From Liopterus haemorrhoidalis (Eukaryota > Arthropoda > Insecta > Coleoptera > Dytiscidae), in the NCBI GenBank assembly GCA_963971575.1, contig OZ020611.1, forward strand, positions 48,187,007 to 48,251,006: a stretch of 64,000 bases of DNA, read 5' to 3'. A program made the position numbers and the translations under genes. Within the stretch, counting starts at the first letter, position 1, and the number at the start of each line of letters is the position of its first letter. The notes beneath the pieces are model-generated. The model had not been told where the DNA came from and did no database searches. It saw only the letters and a list, made by a program, of their open reading frames with translations. This document shows positions 1-10,725 of the stretch, piece by piece.

Positions 1-530
1 TTAACTCGGATCTGACCCAGCTTAAATTTCATCTTTCGTCATGTCCTCCTTAGTTTCGACTTCTTCATCAATATTTGAAAAATTTACATGAATGCTTTTC
101 GTTTCGCCATATTGACGTCTATAAGATAACTTCAACTCGTAGTTAACCACTGAATGAATATGTTTATCTGTCGCATTTCGCCTTTCCTTTTAATAACTCT
201 GTAATTCCTCTGGTCAATTCGATACTTCCTCAGCGTTTTCGCGCTAGACAGTGGTGAGCCGTCTTTATAAAATATAACTACACTCAAACTTCAAGCCATT
301 TTTCGTCGTTATATTAATTTCGTCGTAATATCCGATATCGCTATAAGCGATAAGTATCACGCATATAAAGATATGTTTCTGACTTTAATTTTGCAAAAAT
401 TTAATTCAACGCTATTTTTGTTCAAAATGTGTCAAAAGCTTGTATTATCCACCCTATTTCACAGACAGGCTAGTTTAAAAATCTGAACAAATTCAAATTA
501 TGTTGGGAATTTTTTGTTCTTATCAGATTA
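1..530. other. Unassigned AT-rich DNA with a short broken reading segment
   Basis: The minus strand holds about 56 open codons ending in TAA at 24-22. They are rich in charged residues (the end reads NIDEEVETKEDMTKDEI). Before them, in another frame at about 267-205, is a segment reading KDGSPLSSAKTLRKYRID. The two may be parts of one decayed exon or ORF. I recognise no family, and there is no start codon, splice site or promoter I can defend. The rest of the stretch shows nothing. Confidence 0.2.
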
Positions 531-539
531 TTTTTTTAA

Positions 540-770
540 AAGGCGTGATATCTTTTTTGGGTTGCAATAAAAATATACTTTTAAAATGTATGGTGGTGAA
601 TCAAAAGAAAATTATTAAAACGTAGATTTAGGAACGAAATTTAGTTTGTCCCACACTCTGAAACCCAGAGGGATTGACCTAAAAATCTACTATTGCACAT
701 TGATGTGAATCGAAATAATTACATTTTTGATCAGATTAGTTTCTCAAGAGATAAAAGTTTTTTATTTATG
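540..770 (+). repeat. M2 repeat, 3' part only
   Basis: This piece matches the 3' half of the dispersed M2 repeat. The shared motifs are GTCCCACACTCTG, then CCCAGAGGGATTGACCTAAA, then TTTTTGATCAGATTAG. The same order is found near 61320-61430, 36810-36910 and, inverted, near 4740-4860. The TCTG tract that marks the 5' half of M2 is missing, so this is a 5'-truncated or partly deleted copy. It has no coding capacity. Confidence 0.6.
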
Positions 771-1325
771 TAAAAATTTGGTTTTTATAGTTTATGTAAG
801 GTATTAAATGAATGCTCTTAGTTAATAAATTAACAATAGGTGATTTTTAAAACATTGTTGATTTTTATGTGATTAGGACAAAAAAAAAAATTGGCCCAGA
901 TATTCTGCATGTCTATCAGATGGCAGATAAAAGTTATTTATACCTTTCGGTTAAAATCTACATATTATGTTTAAATGTACATTGATTTTCTTTGTATAAT
1001 CATCATCATCATTGACGCCACAGCCCGAAATGAATCAAGGCCTCCTGCTTCCAGGTTTAATGACAATGTTTTCAATCTATGTACATTCAAGAGTAATATG
1101 GTCAGTATTACGTCCATTTTTAGCGTACACAAAAAGGCACTTACAGTTTAAAGCCCGTTGCGAACGGCTAAGCAGAATATGTAATTTGTATAAATATTTT
1201 TACACAAATTATTTTACATAAGCAGGAATTAAACTCAAGTCCGTGTCCTTGCCTAGCGGGCCAATAGCAGGCACAGACGATTTTACGTTTGCAGCTACAG
1301 GCTTGCTCTTTGTATAATATATATT

Positions 1326-1505
1326 TTAAATGTTGTATCTTCGTCTCAAATCCTCTTTTCTCTCCAAAACCTCCCCCATCCATTTCCAGTCTGGTTCTGA
1401 TTCCCACAGCACGTCTTTTCTTGTCCCTTCTTTGAATATCATTTCTCCGCAATTCCTTATTATGTGCTCCAAGGTTTCTCTTTTCTCTCTACACATCCTG
1501 CACAT
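1326..1505 (-). pseudogene. LINE ORF C-terminal tail with zinc-knuckle
   Basis: Sixty codons in one frame (1505 down to the TAA at 1328-1326) begin MCRMCREKRETLEHIIRNCG and continue to ...WKWMGEVLERKEDLRRRYNI. The spacing C-x2-C-x8-H-x4-C, followed by a Trp-rich segment, is the usual end of a non-LTR retrotransposon ORF2, downstream of the reverse transcriptase. The fragment is 5'-truncated, with no RT motifs next to it. It resembles the LINE type whose RT remnant lies at 28531-29140, but common origin is inference. It is not an independent gene. Confidence 0.65.
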
Positions 1506-1768
1506 TCTTTTTACATCTACGTATTCATCGTCACAATGAATTTTACCATCGCCGAGTTGACCTATTCCGGAAAATCTGTTAAGGTTTCACGACATTTGAA
1601 CATAAGACAGATTAACATGCGACACTTTAACATGGACAGATTAACATGCGACAGATGAACATTTTAACACAAGACAATTGAACACTGTGACATATTATCA
1701 TAGCGACAGATGAACATAAGTCAATTAATAAGTCACATGACATTTGATCCCACATTTCATTTTTATTA

Positions 1769-2440
1769 CCGATCGCCAACATATATAAGGAAGGTATTGT
1801 GATCATACCGATTTTGACATTTCGAGATTTCGATGGATCTCCACGAACTGAGGTCCCTACATAATGTTTCGACTATTTTTAGCATGATGTCTGTCGGTCT
1901 GTTTGTCCGTCTGTCTGTCCGTCTGTCTGTCCGTCCGTCTGTCTGTCCGTCTGTCTGTCTGTGTACACGTGCAGTGCAAATTCGGCTGAAAGGATTTTTA
2001 TGAAACTTCATATATCAAGCTTCTGCTATCAATAACGAGTTGGTAACTTTTGGTAAAAATCGGTTGACTAAAAATGGGAGTTTACTCGTGTCAATTTTAA
2101 GATTTTTGTGAATATTTCAACATAAAAATATTTCGAAAAAATTTACAGAACAAAAGTTGCTATAAAAGCAATAATTAATAACTTTTATTTGAAACGTTTT
2201 TTTATAAAACGAAAAATTTCGAATAATTTTTGTAAAATTTTTTGAAATTTCTCTGAAAAGTCTCAATTTTTTCATACTCATATGTAACGTTTCCATGGTC
2301 ATGATAAATAATATCTCTGTTAGAAAATATTAGGCCAAGTTATTTCTACTCTGCTGCTAAATAAATACATTATTTTATATAAGAACTTTATGATGGCGGT
2401 CAGTCCTGTGGTGGCCACAGCTGATTTGTTTTATTTATCC
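1769..2440 (+). repeat. M1 repeat, copy A
   Basis: The M1 repeat starts at ACCGATCGCCAACATATATA and runs through GACATTTCGAGATTTCGATG and a TCTG/TCCG tract at about 1889-1962. It ends near GGTGGCCACAGCTGATTT. Other copies are at 12620-12935 (inverted), 33931-34465 and 43262-43785. The TCTG tract is interrupted by many TCCG units, so this copy is older than the near-pure tracts at 12725 and 43396. It lies immediately inside the left arm of the foldback element. Reading frames across the tract (QTDGQTDG-type peptides) are artefacts of the tetranucleotide. Confidence 0.85.
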
Positions 2441-2468
2441 TAGCATATAACTTCAGCAGTTGGACAAT

Positions 2469-2522
2469 GTTTGGTCATCGGTTGGTCATCGTTTAGTCAG
2501 CGATTGGTCAGCGGTTGGTCGG
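2469..2522 (+). repeat. 11-bp minisatellite, five units
   Basis: Five consecutive 11-bp units follow the pattern GGTTGGTCAGC, with one to three changes per unit. They lie inside the foldback element, just after the M1 copy. No function can be read from them. Confidence 0.8.
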
Positions 2523-3053
2523 AGACAGATTACAGACTTTCAGATTTATTCATATAGATTTTCAAAATCAAATAATTATGAGAAAAATTATGTCTGGTAA
2601 TTTTTGAGATTTTTTTATATTTTTGTATTGATCTATGATATGATATATTGATAACTTGGTATATCTTGATATTTTTGGTTATTTTAAACCATCTTATACT
2701 TCGATATATCTCGATGGGTAAAAGGAATGATTTCGTTCTAAGTTTGTTTATTAGTGAAGCGATTATAGAACATTGGAACAAAAAAAAAAATCAATAAAAT
2801 GATGAAAAGCGTTACATATACACCACATAAAATAATTATAAATATTGTTAGTAAAAATAAATAAAAATAAAAATGAAATGTGAGATCAAATGTCGCGTGT
2901 TCAATTGACTTATGTTCATCTGTCGCTATGATAATATGTCACAGTGTTCATTTGTCGTGTATTAAAATGTGTTTATGTTCATCTGTCGCATGTTAATCTG
3001 TCCATGTTAAAGTGTCGCATGTTAATCTGTCGTATGTTCAAATGTCGGGACAC

Positions 3054-3214
3054 CATTTGTCAAATATGGTAGATGGGGTATAAAGTCATATTTCAACACA
3101 TTCAATTTTTGCTGAGCCACTTGTGTAAAATGAAGTGTAAATTGGACTATTATCTTGAAGGAGGTTCAAATATTTTCGATTTATTACTGTTGGCTTTCTT
3201 CAATTTATCGTGCA
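3054..3214. other. Spacer, nothing recognised
   Basis: Short spacer between the foldback element and the next shared repeat. The open frame across it has no recognisable similarity. Confidence 0.4.
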
Positions 3215-3410
3215 TTATTTACAGCGCCGGCGTTAGCATAAGTAAAGCAGGCGATCGATTGTAACGCCAAATTTGGAAAGATGCCAAAATATTGAATGCA
3301 AGTATGACAAATTATAATTATTTTGTTTAACTTTTATTACCAGAACGAGAAAAAATATCTTGTCTGTGGCGGCAAAAAGTATAGCGCCAGCGCAGATTAT
3401 TTGTTTTCAG
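3215..3410 (+). repeat. Dispersed 180-200 bp repeat, copy 1
   Basis: The stretch containing AAAGCAGGC, then GCCAAAATATTGAATGCA, then GTGGCGGCAAAAAGTA is repeated at 41445-41620 in the same order and orientation, with roughly 75-80% identity by eye. It has no terminal inverted repeats that I can see and no coding potential. Confidence 0.6.
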
Positions 3411-4469
3411 TTGCTTTATATGAGAACTCTCCCGTTTCGGCGATAATTAAGAGAATTTTTGCAAAAAGTAATAAATATAATAATAAAACTTAGAAGATGA
3501 TTTCATATATTTTACTTTTACACGTTTTTCCTTGCAATAAATTTTGCAATAACTAAAATTCTTTCATGAGCTCTCTATGGGTCATCACTTGACAAAAAAA
3601 TAAAAAATAAAATAATAAATAACAGTAATGGTCAGTGAATTATTTGTAAATATTTTCATCTTTCCTTTTAACCGGAACGTAAGAATTAGTAATTGAATGA
3701 ATTGCTTCGTGACAACAAAGTCATAAAGTAATACCAATATTATAGCAACAAATTTCACTTCGGCAACATCAAATATAAGTATTTCAAGTATCAGGTGCCT
3801 TTCTTAAAACCTTTACATACCAAACACTTCCCAGTATTTTATTATATTCTTGAAAACCGAACCACCCGAAAATAGTTTCGCAAAATTTACTACAGTTATA
3901 TTACACCCCGTATATGTACAATGGTAGTATAGGGATTCATTCAGAAAGTTTCAATGAATACAGGATGTCCGAATAATGGTACACTTCACTGACTTTTGTG
4001 ACTTTTTATGGCTCAAAAAAAGTTACAAATAGTAGACAAAATAGATTTCTCGTTTATGAATGGCGTAACTTGAAATAGCAAAGACAGAATTGGTATTGTG
4101 GTTATACTACTCAATGTTTAAAGTACTATATGTCAAGAGTTTCAATTTAATTTTTTAAACAAAATTTAAATAATTTGCCAAAAATCCTAGCATTTTTTTT
4201 TGCTCGTATTCAAGTCTTCATTATATTAATGAGAAATATGTTGATAAAAGGTTCAATTTTTTTATTTTCCGAAACGTATTTACTACTATTAACAATGTGT
4301 TGTTTGATTTAAAAGTATTTCATTACTAGTGTATATTTTTATTTTTATTTTTATTTGTATTTTAAATATATTTTTAATTAAAAAAAAAAAAAAACACTAT
4401 CTTAGCCATAAATACAAAAAATCCATAACATTATTAGTCATAATTTAGCCATGAATTAAAAAAATTATT
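3411..4469. other. AT-rich stretch without a gene
   Basis: Nothing coding is visible. The motif ACAGGATGTCCGAATAATGG at about 3961 resembles the ACAGG-type terminus of some insect DNA elements, but no partner end was found. There is an A-run at 4379-4394. Confidence 0.4.
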
Positions 4470-4735
4470 ATACTCTATCTCAAAAAGACTGATAGTAATA
4501 AAATTTATTATTTGTAAAAAGTTATTGTTTTATCACACAGAAGCGGCAAAACAAAAGCGACAAAATATGAATAGTTCGAAACGAAATATTGTTAAAAACA
4601 ACCGAGTGTGCCGCACATATTATATGGGAATACAAACTAAGGTTAAACTTAATAGACCATAAAAATTTGACCCTAAAATTTTGAGGAAAAATATGGTCAC
4701 AAGAGTGTGTTTAATGATATGATAAATATGGTCAT
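4470..4735 (+). repeat. TATACTCTATC-ended repeat, copy 1 (one arm)
   Basis: This 266-bp segment starts with TATACTCTATCTCAAAAAGA and matches the inverted stretch 18060-18340 almost throughout, including ATAGTTCGAAACGAAATATT and CCGAGTGTGCCGCACATA. At 17385-18340 the same terminus appears at both ends of one element. Here only one end is seen before the sequence runs into the M2 repeat, so this is a partial copy. Confidence 0.75.
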
Positions 4736-4937
4736 TTATCGACATTTTTCGATAAACTAACCTAAAAATTCCTGTTGAACTATTCCGGTTCCCATCAATG
4801 TTCATTATGAAGATCTTTTCAGATCAACCCTTCTGAGATAGGGTGGAGATAAAGTTTTTGACATTTTTTTGGTTAAACTCCCATTAAAAAATGATTTTTC
4901 AAAAATAAAATGTTGCTTGTTGGTCAATGTATTAAGA

Positions 4938-5545
4938 CAGGGGTTCTTAAACTTTTGTAGTCTAAGGACCCCCTCTTGAACAACATTTTTATTGCGGACC
5001 CCATCCCAACCCTAGGCATTTTACTTCGTTCCTGAGACTTACTTTCTGGCTCAATAATCTCATAGCCACTACGTTATAATAAATATTGGTAAAAATATAT
5101 CGCTGGTTATCTTAATAAATGGTCTTGCGCATTTATAGAGATACACATTTTTATTAGCATATAGAATAAAAAATATAAAATTAATAAAAATAGTAGTAAA
5201 AAGAATTAAAAAAGTTACAAATTATAATACGTTAAACGCATACAAACATTTCTTGGTCAAATATTGGTCAAAATAGATCTTATTATAATATGTTTTCTGT
5301 AAATAATTTGCAGTTGGATAAAAATAATTAAATTTTTACAAATTATTGTTTAGTTATGGCAATAACTAGTTAGGCAACAACAAATACAAAAAGTTTCGCC
5401 CATGTAGGATTTTTATTAAATGAATTATTTGAATAAAAGTGAAAAATTGGGGGATGTAAAGTTAATGTCAAAATTGTTTCGCAGACCCCCGATAATGGCT
5501 ACGCGGACCCCCAAGGGTCCGCGGACCACAGTTTAAGAAACGCTG
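4938..5545. mobile_element. Non-autonomous hAT element (608 bp)
   Basis: The ends read CAGGGGTTCTTAAAC and, inverted, CAGCGTTTCTTAAAC. Flanking 8-bp duplications are TATTAAGA (4930-4937) and CATTAAGA (5546-5553), with one difference. The subterminal GCGGACCCC and GGTCCGCGGACC blocks belong to the widespread insect hAT MITE type also seen at 16533 and 52946. No transposase is encoded. It interrupts the M2 repeat. Confidence 0.92.
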
Positions 5546-5774
5546 CATTAAGAGGTTTCATTTGGTATGCCACTCAAAATTTAAAAAAAATATATTAATT
5601 TTTTTATTAAATACATAGGTAATTGTTTATATTTATCTGGAAATGTGTTTTTTTAACTCTCAGTATTTTTCCTATATGTGGGTCAAAGAGTTGTATAATC
5701 ATGTCAAATTTCAACTTTCTATGTTTAGCCGTTAGGCTACAATTTCTACCGTACAGACAGACAGCCACATGACT

Positions 5775-6726
5775 CAAGATTATTAAAGTAAAGGTTGTCT
5801 CGTAACTTGTAGGGGTGGGGGTAAATAGCAAAGCTACACGTCATCTGTATGCTAACGGGACGTCAGCCTTTATTTATCGTATGTTATATACAAGTGAAGT
5901 TTGAATTTGGTCTGTAAATATAAAAATACCGTTTAATTTATTGATTCTCTACTTTTCTTTTTTCTTTGAAAGGAATGTTTCTTCGTTCTAAATAAATTTT
6001 CTTACATTCATTTTTGATGTGAAGAGAATAATAAGTGAAATTTTTCAATATTTTACTTTCAGGGTGTCCCCCTGTAACTACCCTTATATTCATCAAATTA
6101 ACAAAAATGCATAGAACAAATAAGATTTTTTTTTCGTATGACCTAAAATCCCGGTAAAATAAACCAACTCCAGTAATAATATATATCTATATATATATTT
6201 TTTTTTCTGTTAAGATAGTTCTGTTTATAAATGAAATATTTTAAGTTTTTTAGTACCAGTTTTAACCCAAAAACACCCCCTAAGAAAGAAAATTTTGAGA
6301 TATCATGCCTATTTACTCTATTGTACCAAGTTTCGTTAAAATACGTACAGCTGTTTTTAAAAACTGATATAACCTCCAATTTTATTAATTACTATATTAT
6401 TATAGCAATCTGTTTTTCTCTTTTTATTTAAATATATATTTGTATTCGATTTTATTATTATTTATTAACTATAATACAAATACCCATCACCTTAAATTTT
6501 ATATAAATCAGTATAAAATTTCCTTAGGTTTTTATTTATAATTTATTTAGTAGAACTGTCTGGAAATAAATATCTATTATGAATAAAGTCAATAAAAATA
6601 TTTAAAAACAAGCAACATCTATATTAATTTTGTATGCTAGTTTGAACTAAGCAGACATGTGACGTATTCCCTCACACGCTCTGATTGGTCAGAAGTTACG
6701 AGACAACCTTTACTTTAATAATCTTG
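5775..6726. mobile_element. 952-bp inverted-repeat element with 9-bp target duplication
   Basis: Inverted termini of about 37 bp begin CAAGATTATTAAAGTAAAGG on both strands. The flanks are CACATGACT (5766-5774) and CATATGACT (6727-6735), a 9-bp duplication with one difference. The interior is AT-rich and encodes nothing recognisable. A 9-bp duplication suggests a Mutator-like origin, though an 8-bp reading would allow hAT or P. The termini do not start with a hAT-type CAG. It sits inside the M2 repeat. Confidence 0.85.
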
Positions 6727-6789
6727 CATATGACTGATGTTAGGAGGTTTTTTTGGCGGTCATACCTACAAAACCCTAAAAATGTATAT

Positions 6790-7375
6790 AATTGTTTATG
6801 TGAATATACAGTTAATCTGTAAATATTCTAAACATTTTTGACTTTTTGGTCATGTTCACCCCGTTTTACAATATCTTTAAAGTTGATGTAAATGTTTTTT
6901 CATTATTTTGAACCCTGGAAACCTATAACAGTATTACTTAACTTAACTTATTAAAGTGACGAATTATGAAACACATATTTCTGCTAAAATATTTAAAAAA
7001 TTGTTAAATACACGTTGTATTTAACAGTAATCCATGCCACACACGACATGAAACACTTGTAGTGAGGAATGAAAAAATCTGCAACCACTCGTTATATTAA
7101 ATTATATAATTAGTGTTTCCTGTGTCGGGTACAACTTAATTATTACAATAATAACTATTTGTACGACGTGTGCAATCTACTTCTACAAACAATCATTATT
7201 TTCCAAGTAGTTTAACTTAATCCATTACTTTAATAGAGCTAATAACTTTTATGTATTGGCTGAACTGTATTAATTAATTAATTTATTAGATGTACATTTC
7301 TGTAATATCTAGCATTCATTTGTTTAGCAACTAAGTATATTATAAAGTTTTATGCAGTACCGGAAAAAGCTAGTG
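6790..7375. other. AT-rich stretch, nothing recognised
   Basis: No coding similarity, inverted repeats or tandem structure stand out between the M2 copy and the SINE-like unit. Confidence 0.4.
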
Positions 7376-7379
7376 CGTG

Positions 7380-7775
7380 GCCTGTAGCTTGTGTAAATAG
7401 GCTCTACTAAATATGACAATATTTGGAAACATAATTATTTTCATACAGTTACATAAAATAAATAAATAAAAAATAATAGGTTCCCACCGCCTAGATAGGC
7501 GTATAAGGGGCAGAGAAGGTAAGTTCTTCGTTTGTAGACCACCGGTCATAGATATGAAAGCCACGTAGTTAGTTTGACGTTTCGACCGGTCCTATTATTC
7601 CTGTAGGAACAGGTACTCATTTATAAGTATTAAATACTTGAGGTTCAGCCGACCCTAGAGCTGTCTGCACAATATCGGAAGATAAAAATCCGAAGGAGAT
7701 GGGAGGTATAGAACCAGCGTCCCTGTACACCGTAGGCAACCGTGGTAACCTCAGGCCCCACGATGCCACATCAAC
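7380..7775 (-). mobile_element. Probable tRNA-headed SINE with LINE-like tail
   Basis: On the minus strand a box A-like TGGCATCGTGGGG (7768-7756) is followed about 40 bp later by a box B-like GCTGGTTCTATACC (about 7720-7707). This is the internal RNA polymerase III promoter layout of tRNA-derived SINEs. Downstream, at about 7605-7570, comes ATAGGACCGGTCGAAACGTC, a block of the kind found near 3' ends of LINEs and SINEs. The unit then runs into an AT-rich tail of TTTATTTATT type near 7465. The B box differs from the GGTTCGANTCC consensus, so promoter activity is doubtful. Confidence 0.5.
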
Positions 7776-7967
7776 TCTTGCAGTTACCTAATACTTCAAA
7801 ATTAATTTATAGTTAAATTATTCAGATAATTTCAGTTATCATAATACAAGTACAAGTTATTTTTTTTTAGATTTAGCATAAGCAAATCTACGAGATGGAG
7901 ACTAAAAGTTATGTGAACTCCTAGGCGTAAATGGCGCTAGCAAAATTTGATATGAGGTTACGATCTG

Positions 7968-8845
7968 CAGTGATGCCAAGTTGGTGCATTTTGCACTAGA
8001 TCAAATTTGCACTATGCATTTTGCACTAGATCTGGTGTATTGAAAGCCTTTCTAGTGACCAAAATTGCGTTCTAGTACGCTAGTGCGAATTCTGGTGTGT
8101 TTTCGTTTTAAATCATCTGTTGATGATTGCGCCTAACTTTTTATAAGTTGGCAAATTTTGCTATATCACTTTTAGCATTGCCACACTCTAATGCTGAAGT
8201 AGAACGACTTTTTAGCCATTCGAACATAATTAAAAACAAATTAAGAAATAGGCTTTAGAATGATACTGTTAATGCAATATTAACAGTAAAGGCTGGACTT
8301 AAAAGATACAACAAATGTTGCTTTAATTATGAACTGCCGGATTCAGAGGTTTCTAAAATGAAAACTAACGAAACATACAAAAAATGAAATAAATCAAGAC
8401 GAGGAAGAAGCATTTAATATCTATCTTTAATAAATTAAAATAAATAATAATTTTTGGATTTCCTATTTTCTAAGTTAAGATGGGAAACATTTACTTTATC
8501 TTGTGATTAAAAATATGTTAACTAGGCAATTGGGAATTTGCAATGTGTAGTTTTTGTTTTGAATGTGATTAAGTTAATAGTTAATGTTTATTATATATTT
8601 ATTATTCTTGTACTGAATATTAAAATATTAAAAGTTATAATTCAACAATAAAAAAAATAACAAATAAATAAATTTATTATTATATTATTACTAACAGGCA
8701 TCTTCATACAACAAAAAAGTAATTGTTCGATATTGTTTTTGAACTCCACACACTCGGACTACGCCCTATATAGTTTTGGTGCATTCCTGGTGGACTCTTA
8801 CGCTCTATTTAGTGCATTGAAAGTATCTATAGTTGGCAACACTGA
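7968..8845 (+). mobile_element. Internally deleted hAT element (878 bp)
   Basis: The termini read CAGTGATGCCAAGTTGG and, inverted, CAGTGTTGCCAACTATAG. They are flanked by a perfect 8-bp duplication ACGATCTG (7960-7967 and 8846-8853). Inside, only the end of the transposase survives (8148-8387). Motifs such as TTTTGCACTAGAT recur near the left end, as expected of subterminal transposase-binding sites. Confidence 0.92.
8148..8387 (+). pseudogene. hAT transposase, C-terminal dimerisation domain
   Basis: Eighty codons in one frame read LANFAISLLALPHSNAEVER followed by LFSHSNIIKNKLRNRL, one stop (TAG), then NDTVNAILTVKAGLKRYNKC. The block 'LP.SNAEVERLFS....I.K.KLRNRL' is the hallmark of the hAT dimerisation (hATC) domain. 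The N-terminal zinc finger and the catalytic D and first part of the core are absent. The whole lies inside an element with hAT ends and an 8-bp target duplication, so the product would be non-functional. The stop probably came from a single base change. Confidence 0.88.
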
Positions 8846-8959
8846 CGATCTGTCACATGACAGTATATTGTTAGTAAAATTTTAATCAGTTCTGTTATTT
8901 TGTTTAGTTTAGCCAAATCATTTGCTGGGCTCAGAAAAATCTTATTGGTCGATTGTGGG

Positions 8960-9541
8960 CCGCACATATAAATAGGATAAATTAATCACACTACTATATT
9001 TTATTATATATATTCTTTAATAATTTTTTTTAATATCATCAATAAAATTAAAAATTATGCTTCAAATTAAATTTGAATGTAATACGTGTTTTTTTATATT
9101 ATTTGTTAATTTTTTAATATCAACTGGTAATTTAGTCGACGCGCCACGCAATCTTCATGTTTTCATCCATCAGTCTGTTTCGATTCTTCGATTTAACGAT
9201 TATAAGTTTCTGGACGAAAGATTCACAAACATAGCTAGTTCCTATTGCAGCTGTAATGCGTATTGCTAGTTGTTTCAGGTTGGGAAATTTATCGTTCAGA
9301 AGGTATTTTCCGTAAAATTCCAATTTATCATTAACTCCAAACATATAGTTCAATTCTGTACTCGATTTAAGGTCAATTAATTCTATTTGGAAATTTGAAG
9401 GCGCTAGTTGCACATCAACCTCAAATGGATTTATGAATATTTTGAAAATTTTGAAGAAACATTTTAAACATTTAAGAAGGGCCGAAGAAAAACTTTTATT
9501 GGGCAGCATGCGGCCCGCAGGCTGAGTATTTGACGTCGCTG
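8960..9541 (-). mobile_element. hAT element remnant, GTF2I/ZBED-like type
   Basis: The right terminus is recognisable. On the minus strand from 9541 it reads CAGCGACGTCAAATACTCAG and then GCGGGCCGC, typical of hAT elements whose transposase resembles the GTF2IRD2/EPM2AIP1/ZBED5 group. The left end is not resolved, although GTGCGGCCC near 8960 fits the expected subterminal block. It contains the transposase tail at 9132-9460. Confidence 0.7.
9132..9460 (-). pseudogene. hAT transposase C-terminus, GTF2IRD2-like
   Basis: The minus-strand frame reads FINPFEVDVQLAPSNFQIEL, then IDLKSSTELNYMF, FPNLKQLAIRI, GTSYVCESF and KSKNRNRLMDENMKIAWRVD, ending in a stop. This follows the family pattern 'NPF.vd....p..lQ.ELIdLq.....FPnL...A......FGStYvCEq.Fs....nKs..RsRLtDEhl...lRi' (established for the GTF2IRD2-like hAT group). 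The E of the YxCE motif, part of the catalytic triad, is present. Everything upstream, including the BED finger and first acidic residues, is missing, so this is a truncated relic. Confidence 0.82.
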
Positions 9542-9563
9542 GTTTGGACAGTAACGAGAAGCT

Positions 9564-10262
9564 TTGTACATCGCCGTCATTAAGTATCTTATAAAAAAAG
9601 AGATGGCGAAGGAAATTCATGGCGATATGGTTAATACATTGTGTGAGGATGCCCCTTCATATGCAACCATTTGCCGGAGAGTGAATGATTTCAAGAAACA
9701 AAGAATCAGTGTTAAGGAAGATTGCCATAGCGGCCATTCGAAAATAGCCACAACACCAGAAATTGTTGACAAAATACACTAAGCTAGTTTAAATAACTGA
9801 CGACTAAAGCTGTAAGTGGTAGATAGCTGGCATATCGAAGGAACGCGTACATTTTATTTTAACCAAAGAAATGGATATGCGTAAGCTATCCGTAGATTAG
9901 TGGCTCGTTTGCTCTTTGCAACTTTCGATGTCAACTTTCTCAGGTTGGTATAGATGTTTTAATGAAAATTCGGTGAATTTTTTGCGTCTCATCGTGACAA
10001 TAGATGAGACATGGGGACCGTATTATACGACAGAGACCAATAAACAGGCCAAACAGTGGATTTATCGCCATTCCAAGACTTCAAAGAAGGCAAAAGAGAT
10101 TCTTTCAGTGGGAAAGTTCATGATAGCCATTTTTCGGTACGTATTTGGATCTTCTGCATAGACTATCTCCCAAAGTGCCAAATAATTAATGGACCATAAT
10201 ACTATGCTGAACTTCTTAAGTCTGCGAAAAAAAGAAGGTTGTAAGTGTTCCGTCAGCTATCG
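9564..10262 (+). pseudogene. Mariner transposase, N-terminal and central part
   Basis: Frames read AVIKYLIKKEMAKEIHGDMV, EDAPSYATICRRVNDFKK and TTPEIVDKIH, the paired helix-turn-helix part of a mariner transposase. After several stops they read FLRLIVTIDETWGPYYTTET, with the first catalytic aspartate in DETW, then SKTSKKAKEILSVGKFMIAIF. Similarity ends near IINGPYYAELL (about 10205), just before the second catalytic aspartate should appear. The usual length is about 345 codons; roughly 210 are represented. No inverted repeats are found, so both ends appear lost. It starts directly beside the hAT remnant. Confidence 0.85.
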
Positions 10263-10456
10263 TTCAAACAACTATCGTCGACTCGCCGAAACGTTTTAAC
10301 ATTTTTTTTTTTTTTTTCATAGAGACTGTATTTTTGTTAATTCTATAACACACATTAATAAGAACGTCACTATGACAGTTATATTATAGTGCCAGTCGCT
10401 AAGACTATGGTGATAATTCTTTTGTAATCGTTGATGATAGTTTACAGGTGAACAGT

Positions 10457-10717
10457 CAGAGCCTCAGTAAGGGGGGGGGCGGAAGGGGTGACGGCCCTAG
10501 CGCACTAAGGAAAAGGCCGCTGACGGGCTTGCTAAGGGGCGCCATTGCGAAGATGAGGATCTTTTTTTTTTTGCTCGTCACTTGAATTTTGAGAGGAGAG
10601 GACCTTTTTTTTTGCACATCACTTAAATTTTGAGAGGTAGGAACCTTGTTTTTATTTACCAAGGGGCGCCAAAACACGGCTCTGCCCCTAGCGCAAGTTT
10701 TCCTTACTGCGGCTCTG
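10457..10717. mobile_element. Non-autonomous hAT MITE (261 bp), G-rich type
   Basis: Ends CAGAGCCTCAGTAAGG and, inverted, CAGAGCCGCAGTAAGG (one difference) are flanked by a perfect 8-bp duplication TGAACAGT (10449-10456 and 10718-10725). The interior shares GATGAGGATC followed by a T-run and a CACTTGAATTTTGAGAG-type block with the MITE at 30216-30481, although that element has different ends. It is non-coding. Confidence 0.93.
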
Positions 10718-10725
10718 TGAACAGT

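Larger units (their letters stand above)
1583..3054. mobile_element. 1.47-kb foldback-type DNA element
   Basis: Two long inverted arms bracket this unit: about 1583-1768 on the left and about 2865-3054 on the right. The outer ends read GGTTTCACGACATTTGAAC and, inverted, GGTGTCCCGACATTTGAAC. Within each arm short motifs recur, such as CAGATTAACATGCGACA and CGACAGATGAACAT. The centre carries an M1 repeat (1769-2440), an 11-bp minisatellite and AT-rich filler, with no transposase. I found no convincing target-site duplication. Long, internally repetitive arms are typical of foldback elements; the superfamily is unknown. Confidence 0.8.
4736..6790 (-). repeat. M2 repeat, minus-strand copy split by two insertions
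   Basis: Read on the minus strand from about 6780, the M2 start (GGGTTTTGTAGGTATGACC) is followed after an insertion by a short TCTG tract (5769-5755). Then come AAACATAGAAAGTTGAAAT at about 5730, the AT-rich middle, and, after a second insertion, GGAACCGGAATAGTTCAACA at about 4795. The interruptions are the 952-bp element at 5775-6726 and the hAT MITE at 4938-5545. Each is bounded by its own target duplication, so M2 was there first. Confidence 0.8.
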
